From an uncultured Campylobacter sp. (GTDB taxonomy: Bacteria; Campylobacterota; Campylobacteria; Campylobacterales; Campylobacteraceae), in NCBI GenBank assembly GCA_937896205.1, contig CALBNA010000385.1, positions 1 to 6,695 on the forward strand: 6,695 nt of DNA. The letters run 5' to 3'. The translations under genes and the position numbers were made by a program. Under the pieces are notes generated by a model. The model did no database searches. It was not told the DNA's origin and worked only from the letters and a program-made list of their open reading frames with translations. This document shows, in pieces, positions 1 to 5,619 of this stretch (position 1 is the first letter of the stretch; each line of letters opens with the position of its first letter).

Positions 1-9
1 AATTTATCA

Positions 10-15
10 TATTAT
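10..15 (+). promoter_or_regulatory. Candidate -10 box for the putP transcript
   Basis: TATTAT differs from TATAAT at one position and lies 33 bases before the putP ATG. The -35 region would fall outside the window, so the call rests on the -10 match alone. In such AT-rich DNA a chance match is quite possible. Confidence 0.3.
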
Positions 16-48
16 CGTAACTCAAATTTAAAAACCGAGGGAAATTTA

Positions 49-1539
49 ATGGACTATGCACGCTATATCGCCATCGCGCTGTATTTTGGATTTTTGCTTT
101 TCGTGGGGCGATACTCGTATAACAAAAACGCCAATATGGGCGAATATCTGCTCGACAACCGCCGACTAGGGCCGGTCGTAACGGCGCTGAGCGCCGGAGC
201 TAGCGATATGAGCGGCTGGATGCTACTTGGCGTGCCGGGCGCGCTATATGCCACGGGGCTAGCTACGATTTGGATGGTTTTGGGGCTCGTTATAGGAGCG
301 TATTGCAACTATCTATTTTTAGCAAAGCGTTTGCGCGTCTATACCGAGGTTGCGAGCGACAGCATCACGATTCCCGATTTCTTACAAAACCGCTTCAAAG
401 ACGAGACTAAAATTTTACGCATAGTCTCGGGCCTTTTGATTTTGATATTTTTCACGCTTTACGTTAGTAGCGGGATAATCGCGGGCGGCAAGAGCTTTGA
501 GAGTTTTTTTGGCCTTGATTTTAAATTCGGCGCCATTTTTACGCTCGCTATCGTCGTTTTTTACACGTTTTTCGGAGGGTTTCGCGCGGTTTGCATTACG
601 GACGCGTTTCAGGGTATGTTGATGTTTTTGGTTTTAGTTGCCGTACCCGTAGTCGCGTTTTGTAATTTAAATTTGCCTGACGGTGCTACCTTTTGGAGCG
701 AGGTCGCCAAATACGGCAAAAACCACCTAAATATCTTTTACGACCAGACTTTTTTAAGCATCTTAGGGCTCATGGCTTGGGGACTTGGCTACTTCGGACA
801 GCCACACATCATCGTTAGATTTATGGCGATACGAAGCTCAAAAGAGCTAGCCCAAGCGCGCCGCATCGGCATCGGCTGGATGGCGATTGGGCTTGCTGGA
901 GCGATGATGAGCGGACTGATCGGCTTTGTGTATTACAGCGAGTTAAATTTGCCTCTAGCAGACCCCGAAAAGGTCTTTTTGCAGCTTGGCGAAACGCTGT
1001 TTCATCCGTTTTTCGTAGGTATTATTATCTCGGCCGTGCTTTCGGCTATCATGAGCACGATCTCTAGCCAGCTTTTAGTTAGCGCAAGCTCGGTGACGCA
1101 GGACTTCGTGTTTGCCTTTTATAAAAAAGAAATTTCGCAAAAAGCTCAGGTCGCAGCCGGTAGATACGCCGTCGTGGCTGTAGCTCTAGTGGCTACCGCG
1201 CTTGCTTTTAGCTTTAACGAAAGCGTGCTAAACGTCGTGGGCTACGCGTGGGCGGGCTTTGGCGCGAGCTTTGGGCCGGTGCTACTTTTTAGCCTTTATT
1301 GGCGCAGGATGAGCGCGCTAGCGGCCTTGCTGGGTATGATAACGGGCGGAGCGACGGTGATCGCGTGGATAGCGCTCGGGCTAAATTCTTACGTTTACGA
1401 GATACTGCCTGGCTTTGCGGTCTCTTGCATCGTGATTTATCTAACAAGCCTCTACGGCGACGCGATAGACAAGATGAGCAACGAGCCAAATTCGGCCACC
1501 GTGCAGGACGAATTTGAAAAAATGAAAACGAGGCTTTAA
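49..1539 (+). CDS. putP: Sodium/proline symporter PutP
   Basis: Inner-membrane carrier of the sodium:solute symporter (SSS) family that imports L-proline with Na+; Campylobacters can use amino acids such as proline as carbon and energy sources. The protein has 496 residues, close to the 502 of E. coli PutP, and consists of hydrophobic segments throughout. Visible family marks are the SAGASDMSGW stretch at residues 48-57, whose Asp53 and Ser55 correspond to E. coli Asp55 and Ser57; the GYFGQPHIIVRFMA segment at 247-260; and MSTISSQLL at 335-343, whose Ser336 and Thr337 correspond to the E. coli Na+-site pair Ser340/Thr341. The ATG is preceded by GAGGG at 37-41 with seven bases of spacing. The stop codon abuts the start of the next gene, so the two are almost certainly co-translated. 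No putA lies in the window. Proline as substrate rests on these motifs; other SSS substrates are unlikely but not excluded. Confidence 0.93.
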   Translation: MDYARYIAIALYFGFLLFVGRYSYNKNANMGEYLLDNRRLGPVVTALSAGASDMSGWMLLGVPGALYATGLATIWMVLGLVIGAYCNYLFLAKRLRVYTEVASDSITIPDFLQNRFKDETKILRIVSGLLILIFFTLYVSSGIIAGGKSFESFFGLDFKFGAIFTLAIVVFYTFFGGFRAVCITDAFQGMLMFLVLVAVPVVAFCNLNLPDGATFWSEVAKYGKNHLNIFYDQTFLSILGLMAWGLGYFGQPHIIVRFMAIRSSKELAQARRIGIGWMAIGLAGAMMSGLIGFVYYSELNLPLADPEKVFLQLGETLFHPFFVGIIISAVLSAIMSTISSQLLVSASSVTQDFVFAFYKKEISQKAQVAAGRYAVVAVALVATALAFSFNESVLNVVGYAWAGFGASFGPVLLFSLYWRRMSALAALLGMITGGATVIAWIALGLNSYVYEILPGFAVSCIVIYLTSLYGDAIDKMSNEPNSATVQDEFEKMKTRL

Positions 1540-2787
1540 ATGCAAAGTAGCGTAAAATGCGGCAACTGCGGCGCCGAGGTTGATGTAAATTTGGCTCTTA
1601 AAACCGAGCTTGAGCTTGAAATGAAGCAAAAAATGGCGGCGGCTAGGCGAGAATTTGATAAAGAGATCGAGGCTAAAAGAGCGCAATATAAGGAGCATCT
1701 AGACGCTTTAAGCGCGAAGGAAAAAGAATTCGACGCTAAATTTGCCGCAGCCCTAAACGCTAAAAAAATAGAGCTTGAAAACGAAATAAAAGCAAAACTC
1801 GAGGGCGAAAATTTAAACATAGTAAATGCCCTAAAAAACGAGCTTGAAGCCAAGTCAAAGCAGATAAACGAGCTGAATTTAAAGACGCTTGAGATAGAAA
1901 AGCTAAAACGAGAAAAGAGCGAATTTGAAAGCGCGCTGATGGCAAAAACCGAGGCCGAGCTAAGCAAGCGCCTAAGCGAGGAAAAAGAGCGGCTAGGCAG
2001 GGCTCTAGCCGAGCAAAACGAACTAAAATTTAAACAAAAAGACGAGCAGCTAGAAGCGCTAAAAAAGCAGCTAAACGAGGCGCAAAGGCGCATAGAGCAG
2101 GGCAGCGAGCAGCTACAAGGCGAGACGCAAGAGCTAGCCATCGAGGCGTGGCTGCGGGAGAAGTTCGTATTTGACACCATAGACGAGGTCAAAAAGGGGG
2201 CAAACGGTGCGGACGTGATGCAGATCGTAAATACCCGCGAGGTGCAAAACTGCGGCAAAATTTACTACGAGAGCAAACGCACGAAAAATTTCTCAAACGA
2301 ATGGATAGAAAAATTTAAAGCCGATATGCGCGCCTCAGGCGCCGACGTCGGGGTGCTAGTTAGCGAGGCTCGGCCGCGGGAGCTAGAGCGCATGGGGCTG
2401 GTTGACGGCGTATGGGTGTGCAACTACGAGGAGTTTAAGGCGCTTTGCTTCGTGCTAAGACAGGGCGTCGTGGAGCTAAATTTCGCCAGAAACTCAGCGC
2501 AAAACCGCTCGAACAAGATGGAGATGCTCTACTCGTATCTCGTCAGCAACGAGTTTAAGATGCGCATCGAGGCTATCGTAGAGGGCTTTTCTGCGATGAG
2601 CGAGGAGCTGGAACGCGAAAAAAACGCGATGAAACGCATCTGGAAGAGCCGCGAAAAACAGATCGAAAAGGTGCGCGACAACGCGATCGAGATGTTTGGC
2701 TCGATAAAGGGGATCGCGGGAAATGCGATAGGGGAGATAAGGATGCTGGAGCTGGGGTTTGATGCGGGCGATTTTAATTCCCCATAA
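1540..2787 (+). CDS. DUF2130 domain-containing coiled-coil protein
   Basis: Protein of 415 residues with the architecture of the DUF2130 family, whose function is unknown. The N-terminus has one Cys-x2-Cys pair (C7, C10), a possible half zinc site. Residues about 20-195 are a long Glu/Lys/Ala-rich coiled coil. Residues about 198-390 are the conserved domain, with FDTIDEVKKG at 211-220, GAD at 223-225, IYYESKRTKNFSNEWIEK at 241-258, GLVDGVWVCNYEEF at 286-299 and KMEMLYSYL at 326-334; a second charged helix follows at about 354-383. The hydrophobic-E244-x-K246 motif after Asp225 resembles a PD-(D/E)xK nuclease active site; that is my inference. The ATG begins at the base right after the putP stop, and its Shine-Dalgarno GAGG (1530-1533) lies inside the last putP codons, which implies translational coupling. 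The antisense open frame across 1536-2258 is only a shadow of the coiled-coil codons. Confidence 0.9.
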   Translation: MQSSVKCGNCGAEVDVNLALKTELELEMKQKMAAARREFDKEIEAKRAQYKEHLDALSAKEKEFDAKFAAALNAKKIELENEIKAKLEGENLNIVNALKNELEAKSKQINELNLKTLEIEKLKREKSEFESALMAKTEAELSKRLSEEKERLGRALAEQNELKFKQKDEQLEALKKQLNEAQRRIEQGSEQLQGETQELAIEAWLREKFVFDTIDEVKKGANGADVMQIVNTREVQNCGKIYYESKRTKNFSNEWIEKFKADMRASGADVGVLVSEARPRELERMGLVDGVWVCNYEEFKALCFVLRQGVVELNFARNSAQNRSNKMEMLYSYLVSNEFKMRIEAIVEGFSAMSEELEREKNAMKRIWKSREKQIEKVRDNAIEMFGSIKGIAGNAIGEIRMLELGFDAGDFNSP

Positions 2788-2788
2788 A

Positions 2789-2824
2789 CGGCGGATTTTA
2801 GAATAAATTTTTCTACACCCGCCG
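2789..2824 (+). repeat. Alternative GC hairpin overlapping the long inverted repeat
   Basis: CGGCGG at 2789-2794 is perfectly complementary to CCGCCG at 2819-2824, with a 24-base loop. The right arm uses the same bases (2819-2822) as the inner stem of the larger inverted repeat at 2802-2872, so the two structures exclude each other. No T-run follows, so this is not a plain intrinsic terminator. Confidence 0.4.
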
Positions 2825-2872
2825 CAGTCACGGACGACTAGTCTGCTTCTTTGCGGGTAAGAAAAATTTATT
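2802..2872. repeat. Long imperfect inverted repeat after the DUF2130 gene
   Basis: AATAAATTTTTCT (2802-2814) pairs perfectly with AGAAAAATTTATT (2860-2872). After a small internal loop, ACCCGC (2817-2822) pairs with GCGGGT (2853-2858). This gives 13 plus 6 base pairs around a 30-base loop. The loop itself holds GCAG/CTGC (2824-2827 and 2843-2846) and the palindrome GACTAGTC (2836-2843). It starts 15 bases after the DUF2130 stop, a place where a transcript end or 3' stabilising structure is expected. The usual order of GC stem then T-run is not met, so terminator function is uncertain; a small mobile repeat is the other option. Confidence 0.55.
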
Positions 2873-2914
2873 TAAACTACGCCTATTCTGTCTGGAATAC
2901 TTGTCTCATATCCT

Positions 2915-2953
2915 GCTAAATTTGCAAATTTAACTTTGCCAAAATTTAAAAAC
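2915..2953. repeat. 39-bp imperfect direct repeat, copy 1
   Basis: This stretch matches 3570-3608 at 35 of 39 positions by hand alignment (GCTAAAT...CCAAAATTTAAAAAC). It lies directly before the ribosome binding site of the AT-rich gene at 2967. The shorter core AAATTTAAAAAC also occurs just before the putP Shine-Dalgarno (24-35). AAATTT words are common in this DNA, which inflates such matches, but the non-AAATTT positions (GCTAAAT, TGC, AAC/GAC, CC) also agree. Confidence 0.6.
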
Positions 2954-2959
2954 GAAAGG
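2954..2959 (+). promoter_or_regulatory. Ribosome binding site fixing a TTG start
   Basis: GAAAGG lies seven bases before TTG at 2967. The first in-frame ATG would be codon 33, inside the first membrane helix, with no such motif before it. The TTG start is therefore preferred. Confidence 0.6.
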
Positions 2960-2966
2960 CTCAAAT

Positions 2967-3488
2967 TTGAGTGATTATGATTTGCCTAAAGGCGCCAGGC
3001 TTGATGACGATGAGAAGGTTCTGTATTGCTATCAAAATACAAATTCTTTTTTTATCGTTAGGATGTTTATTTGCATGCTTTTGCTATTCGTTTTGTTTAA
3101 TATCATAGACGGCAGTATCTTGTCTATGATTGTCATATCCGCCGTTTCAATTTTTCTATTTTACATTATGTGTTGCGAGATATTAAATTATAAAAGGCGA
3201 TGCATATGTATTACCAATCAAAATTTTATTACCGGAAATAATATAAAAACAAAAAAAGAGGAAATATCATATTTCTATACAATTTATGCATTCGGATATC
3301 GTCCCGTAATCGTCTTTTATAAAAATAAAAAGTTTTTGTATTTTTTATTTGTCGAGGACGATGTAAATTTTAAAGCCGCGATGAGCGCTATTTACGACAT
3401 CTCGCTCAATGAGGATTTTAAATTTGATTTAGGTAGCGGAGCGTATGGATTCGCCAAGAGCTATACGATAAGGAAACTAATAAAATAG
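2967..3488 (+). CDS. Small two-helix membrane protein, bacterial PH-domain-like
   Basis: I do not recognise a named family with certainty. The 173-residue product starts with a polar segment containing LDDDEKVLYCYQ (12-23), has two hydrophobic helices (about 29-46 and 50-70), then a basic KRRCICITNQNFI stretch (76-88) and a soluble tail with alternating hydrophobic strands (about 100-130). This order of DEKVL segment, helix pair and ITNxxxI strand resembles membrane-anchored bacterial PH domains (YdbS/DUF304 type); that is a family-resemblance inference. The start is TTG with GAAAGG seven bases upstream. By hand count 165 of 522 bases are G or C (about 32%), far below the neighbouring genes, and the codons are A/T-rich. 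Imperfect 39-bp direct repeats lie on both sides. Recent acquisition is plausible. It stands alone, 179 bases after the DUF2130 gene, and probably has its own transcript. Confidence 0.72.
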   Translation: MSDYDLPKGARLDDDEKVLYCYQNTNSFFIVRMFICMLLLFVLFNIIDGSILSMIVISAVSIFLFYIMCCEILNYKRRCICITNQNFITGNNIKTKKEEISYFYTIYAFGYRPVIVFYKNKKFLYFLFVEDDVNFKAAMSAIYDISLNEDFKFDLGSGAYGFAKSYTIRKLIK

Positions 3489-3569
3489 TGCAAGTACGCA
3501 AAAGCATATTGATTTAAGCACTGGTTCGGTGTGCCGCCGCAGCGCTACATATTTTAAATTTGCAACGGG

Positions 3570-3608
3570 GCTAAATATGCAAATTTGACTCGGCCAAAAT
3601 TTAAAAAC
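3570..3608. repeat. 39-bp imperfect direct repeat, copy 2
   Basis: Second copy of the repeat at 2915-2953, in the same orientation and 655 bases further on, with four mismatches at repeat positions 8, 18, 22 and 23. It lies 82 bases after the stop of the AT-rich gene. The two copies thus bracket that gene. Confidence 0.6.
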
Positions 3609-3675
3609 CCAGCGAAGTTCTGCTTTAGTTTCACTGCGTTCGCTACCGCTTAAGGCAGCCTGCAAGCAAGAGGAG

Positions 3676-3710
3676 ACTGCTATGCTTGCAACCGCCAAGC
3701 ATGGCGCAGT
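3676..3710. repeat. Strong stem-loop
   Basis: ACTGC (3676-3680) pairs with GCAGT (3706-3710), and ATGCTTG (3682-3688) pairs with CAAGCAT (3696-3702), around a seven-base loop with a small internal bulge. It lies between two convergent genes and could end transcription from either side. Neither flank has a convincing T-run, so its role is open. Confidence 0.55.
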
Positions 3711-3820
3711 TTAAACCCATCAATACAAAAGCAAAATAACGTCAAATTTTAACAAACTAAATTTTACATTTTCAAGATACGGGGCTAGGCGAGTAAAATT
3801 TTTCAAATTTAGCCTCAAAA

Positions 3821-4685
3821 TTAGCTCGCATCGACATAAATTTTATACTTGCCGCAGCTGGCGCAACGAAACAGATAGCCTGCCATATCGCCGCCCGCGA
3901 CGAGCTAACCCTGCACGTCCTCTACCGCAAATTCGCCGCGCAGGGCGTACTCCTCAAAGACTTCGTCGGCAATACCCATCTCCTGCAGCTCTTTCGTACC
4001 CACATCGCCTAAAAACTCGCAGTAATCGTCGCAACACGTGAGCCAATGCGCCCCCTGCCAGCTAAAATACCCCGGCGTCCTTTGAAACAACTCCTCGGTT
4101 TTGCCCTGCGCGTCCGCAGCGCCGTCCGGCAGAGGGTCGGCGTCCTGGATGAAGCCGGCGTCAAATTTCGCCGCAGCCGCGCCGCTAGCGATGCAGTGCG
4201 GACAGAGGTAGTTCACGTCCTCCACACTGTAAACGCTACCGCAATAATACACGTCAGTCGCCTGCTCGCAGCATTCGCAAACCACGCTCACATCGTCCTT
4301 GAATACGCCTGTTTTGAAGGGATCCGGGTGGTAGCGAAAATGAGGCAGGCTTTTTAGTTTTCTACTTTGGTGCGCCGCCTCGCTAGCGGTTTTAGGGCGC
4401 TTTATCGCTCCCGCGTCGCCGTTTTGCGCATACTGCTTTAGATAGCCGAGCTTTTTGAGTTGCTTTTTGTCCTTCGGATCGCAAATTTTGGCTAAAAGCT
4501 CGCAAGCGCTCTTTTTAAGCCCTAGTAGCTCATAAACGTCCACGAGCACGAGCTTTGCCTCTTTTTTATCGTATTTTTCGAGCTCGTCTTTGAACTCGTA
4601 CAGCGCCAAAATACTCGCCGCGCCGCCGTCTGAATCCCAAAAACGCCTTTTGAAGCGCGATATATTTTTCTCTAAATTTATTCAT
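3821..4685 (-). pseudogene. cbrC: CbrC/UPF0167-family gene with frameshift and internal stop
   Basis: The UPF0167 family is named after E. coli CbrC, linked to colicin E2 tolerance; its molecular role is unknown. The longest intact frame (4609-3905, 234 codons) contains PHFRYHPDPFKTGVF at its residues 89-103, Cys-x-Cys-Cys at 111-114 and CPHC at 136-139. It has only a TTG start without a good ribosome site. A proper start exists upstream: ATG at 4685 behind GAGG, encoding MNKFREKYIALQKAF, but it is one base out of frame. Deleting one base in TTTTTGGG (minus strand, 4643-4636) joins the frames as ...KAFLDSDGG. At the other end TAG (3907-3905) interrupts the frame, yet 27 further codons to TAA (3823-3821) encode GYLFRCASCGKYKIYVDAS, a typical family C-terminus with a second Cys-x2-Cys. 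The repaired protein would have 287 residues. Two lesions point to a pseudogene; sequencing error could explain either one. It lies 81 bases behind sseB and may share its transcript. Confidence 0.8.
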
Positions 4686-4692
4686 TTTCTCC

Positions 4693-4696
4693 CCTC
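4693..4696 (-). promoter_or_regulatory. Shine-Dalgarno of the original cbrC start
   Basis: On the minus strand GAGG (4696-4693), within GAGGGGAG, lies seven bases before ATG at 4685. This strong site supports 4685 as the ancestral start and not the TTG at 4609. In the present frame the ATG gives only 39 codons, ending at TAA 4568-4566. Confidence 0.65.
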
Positions 4697-4766
4697 AAAT
4701 TTGCGGTTGCGTGCGGGATTATCTTTTAGATTTTACCGAGCGGACATGCTATTTTTGGATCAAATT

Positions 4767-5183
4767 TTACTCCGCGCAGATCGCTTTGAGCTTTGCAAGA
4801 TCTAAAATCAAACTATGCGAAAACGCGTCTATCACGACTCCGGCGTATTTGCCCTCAGCGCTTTCTAGCATAGCGGCGTAGTCCTTTAGGCGCAGGTTTA
4901 TCGCCTCCTGCTCAGCATCGTTTCGCCATCTCATCATCTCGGCTCTGCTAGAAAACGCCGGGAAATAGCTAAGTCTGCTCTCTTCGTCTTCAAGCAAGAC
5001 AAACTTGATATTTGAGCCCTCTTCTTCGTAAACTGCGCTACCGTCTGGTTTTGCTAGGGCTTGATTTATGAGTACGGGTGCCAAAAACTCTGTCTTTTTT
5101 AGCGCCGCGATTAGCGCCTTTTCGCTTTGCTCACCGCCGTCTAGTAAAAATGCGTCTATGAAATCGTTTAAATTTTCGTTCAT
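4767..5183 (-). CDS. SseB-family protein
   Basis: A 138-residue soluble protein resembling the SseB N-terminal domain; E. coli SseB is named for enhanced serine sensitivity, and its biochemical role is unknown. Visible marks are FLAPVLI at 33-39, FVLLEDEESRLSYFPAFSSR at 61-80 followed by AEMMRWRND (81-89), the DYAAML helix at 101-106 and GVVIDAFSHSLIL at 115-127. No signal peptide or membrane helix is seen. The length fits a single-domain SseB protein without the C-terminal extension. ATG at 5183 is preceded on the minus strand by AAGG (5193-5190) at six bases. A TATAAT box lies 26 bases before the ATG. The broken cbrC gene follows on the same strand. The plus-strand frame at 4590-4805 overlapping its end is not a gene. 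Confidence 0.85.
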   Translation of the reverse strand: MNENLNDFIDAFLLDGGEQSEKALIAALKKTEFLAPVLINQALAKPDGSAVYEEEGSNIKFVLLEDEESRLSYFPAFSSRAEMMRWRNDAEQEAINLRLKDYAAMLESAEGKYAGVVIDAFSHSLILDLAKLKAICAE

Positions 5184-5209
5184 CTCTCGCCTTGGATTAA
5201 ATTTGGCGT

Positions 5210-5237
5210 ATTATACATTTTTGCGTTTTTAAATCAA
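5210..5237 (-). promoter_or_regulatory. Promoter of the sseB-cbrC unit
   Basis: On the minus strand TTGATT (5237-5232) and a perfect TATAAT (5215-5210) are 16 bases apart, with TG directly before the -10 box. The -10 box lies 26 bases before the sseB ATG. It faces away from the tRNA promoter. Confidence 0.65.
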
Positions 5238-5266
5238 AATTTAGCAGTAAATAAGCTTTGCGTTGC

Positions 5267-5272
5267 TATAAT
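5267..5272 (+). promoter_or_regulatory. -10 box of the tRNA promoter
   Basis: Perfect TATAAT, preceded by TTGC, 21 bases before the mature tRNA 5' end. Transcription would start near 5279 and leave a leader of about 15 bases. No good -35 box is seen at normal spacing, which is usual for Campylobacter housekeeping promoters. Confidence 0.7.
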
Positions 5273-5293
5273 CACAACCTCACTTCAACTGGC

Positions 5294-5370
5294 GGGTTCA
5301 TAGCTCAGTTGGTTAGAGCATCCGGCTCATAACCGGATGGTCCTAGGTTCAAGTCCTAGTGAGCCCACCA
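5294..5370 (+). tRNA. tRNA with CAU anticodon (tRNA-Met, probably tRNA-Ile2)
   Basis: All cloverleaf parts can be read. The acceptor stem is GGGTTCA (5294-5300) with TGAGCCC (5360-5366); then TA and a D-arm with GCTC/GAGC stem, an anticodon stem TCCGG/CCGGA around loop CTCATAA with anticodon CAT at 5328-5330, a five-base variable region, a T-arm CTAGG/CCTAG with loop TTCAAGT, and encoded ACCA (5367-5370). One acceptor pair is a G-U wobble (position 4-69). The first pair is G-C, so it is not initiator fMet. The GGCTCATAACC anticodon arm resembles tRNA-Ile2 of B. subtilis and E. coli, which carry CTCATAA and read AUA after TilS lysidinylation, more than elongator tRNA-Met. Automatic tools that read only the anticodon would call it tRNA-Met. 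Confidence 0.95.
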
Positions 5371-5581
5371 CCACAAAATTTTTTGCTTTTCACTACATCA
5401 AAATCCGCAAAATTCTATAAATTTCATGCGTCGTTTTTCCTTTGAAATTTCGCTTCATAACTTCAAAAGACAAAGTCTGCCTCATAATTCCCGCTTTAAA
5501 ATGCGGCAAGCTCGCGATTGAATTTTCAAATTTAACTTTCATTTGGCGACCGATTAAATTTTATTTTATGGCAAGTTGCAG

Positions 5582-5587
5582 TAGAAT
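5582..5587 (+). promoter_or_regulatory. Candidate -10 box for the transporter gene
   Basis: TAGAAT (one mismatch to TATAAT) lies 32 bases before the ATG and follows a T/A-rich tract at 5554-5569. The match is moderate and other AT-rich sites are near. Confidence 0.35.
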
Positions 5588-5607
5588 TCCGTTAAAATTC
5601 TTAGTGC

Positions 5608-5613
5608 AGGGAG
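5608..5613 (+). promoter_or_regulatory. Ribosome binding site choosing the transporter start
   Basis: AGGGAG lies six bases before ATG at 5620. An in-frame ATG at 5614 touches this motif directly and so cannot use it. The start at 5620 is therefore chosen. Confidence 0.65.
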
Positions 5614-5619
5614 ATGTCC

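Larger units (their letters stand above)
3489..3820. other. Gene-free region with repeats
   Basis: I find no convincing gene here. The region holds direct repeat copy 2 (3570-3608), the inverted pair AAATTTGCA/TGCAAATTT (3556-3564 and 3578-3586), the pair AGCGAA/TTCGCT (3611-3616 and 3639-3644), a strong hairpin (3676-3710) and the pair AAATTTTAC/GTAAAATTT (3759-3767 and 3793-3801). A 73-codon minus-strand frame (3477-3698) crosses these repeats and looks like non-coding repeat sequence. The density of inverted repeats suggests a dispersed intergenic element or decayed DNA between convergent genes. Confidence 0.5.
5371..5619. other. Spacer between tRNA and transporter gene
   Basis: No gene is supported in these 249 bases. 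A T-rich run (AAAATTTTTTG, about 5376-5386) right after the tRNA may end its transcript, but no GC stem precedes it other than the tRNA itself. A plus-strand frame at 5442-5669 runs into the transporter gene in another frame and is rejected. Confidence 0.45.

Noticed and set aside
1536..2258. 240-codon antisense frame opposite the DUF2130 gene
   Set aside because: Its product is a Ser/Phe-rich low-complexity string that mirrors the Glu/Lys/Ala codons of the coiled coil; the sense strand has a clear family match.
3477..3698. 73-codon minus-strand frame in the gene-free region
   Set aside because: It crosses several inverted repeats and a direct repeat copy, overlaps the end of the AT-rich gene, has no recognisable domain, and is better read as repeat sequence.
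3759..3801. AAATTTTAC/GTAAAATTT pair as a terminator downstream of cbrC
   Set aside because: The stem is A/T-rich with a 25-base loop and no following T-run; such words are common in this DNA and may pair by chance.
4046..4357. 103-codon plus-strand frame inside the cbrC region
   Set aside because: It lies antisense to the conserved CbrC cysteine motifs and shows no recognisable protein features.
4609..4609. TTG at 4609 as the real cbrC start
   Set aside because: No convincing ribosome site precedes it, and a much better ATG with a strong Shine-Dalgarno lies 76 bases upstream, one base out of frame.
4636..4643. Poly-G phase-variation tract in cbrC
   Set aside because: The run is only five T plus three G on the coding strand, far shorter than known Campylobacter phase-variable tracts, and the second lesion (TAG) would remain.
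5371..5619. tRNA-linked integration site next to the CAU tRNA
   Set aside because: No second copy of the tRNA 3' end, integrase or phage gene is visible in the window.
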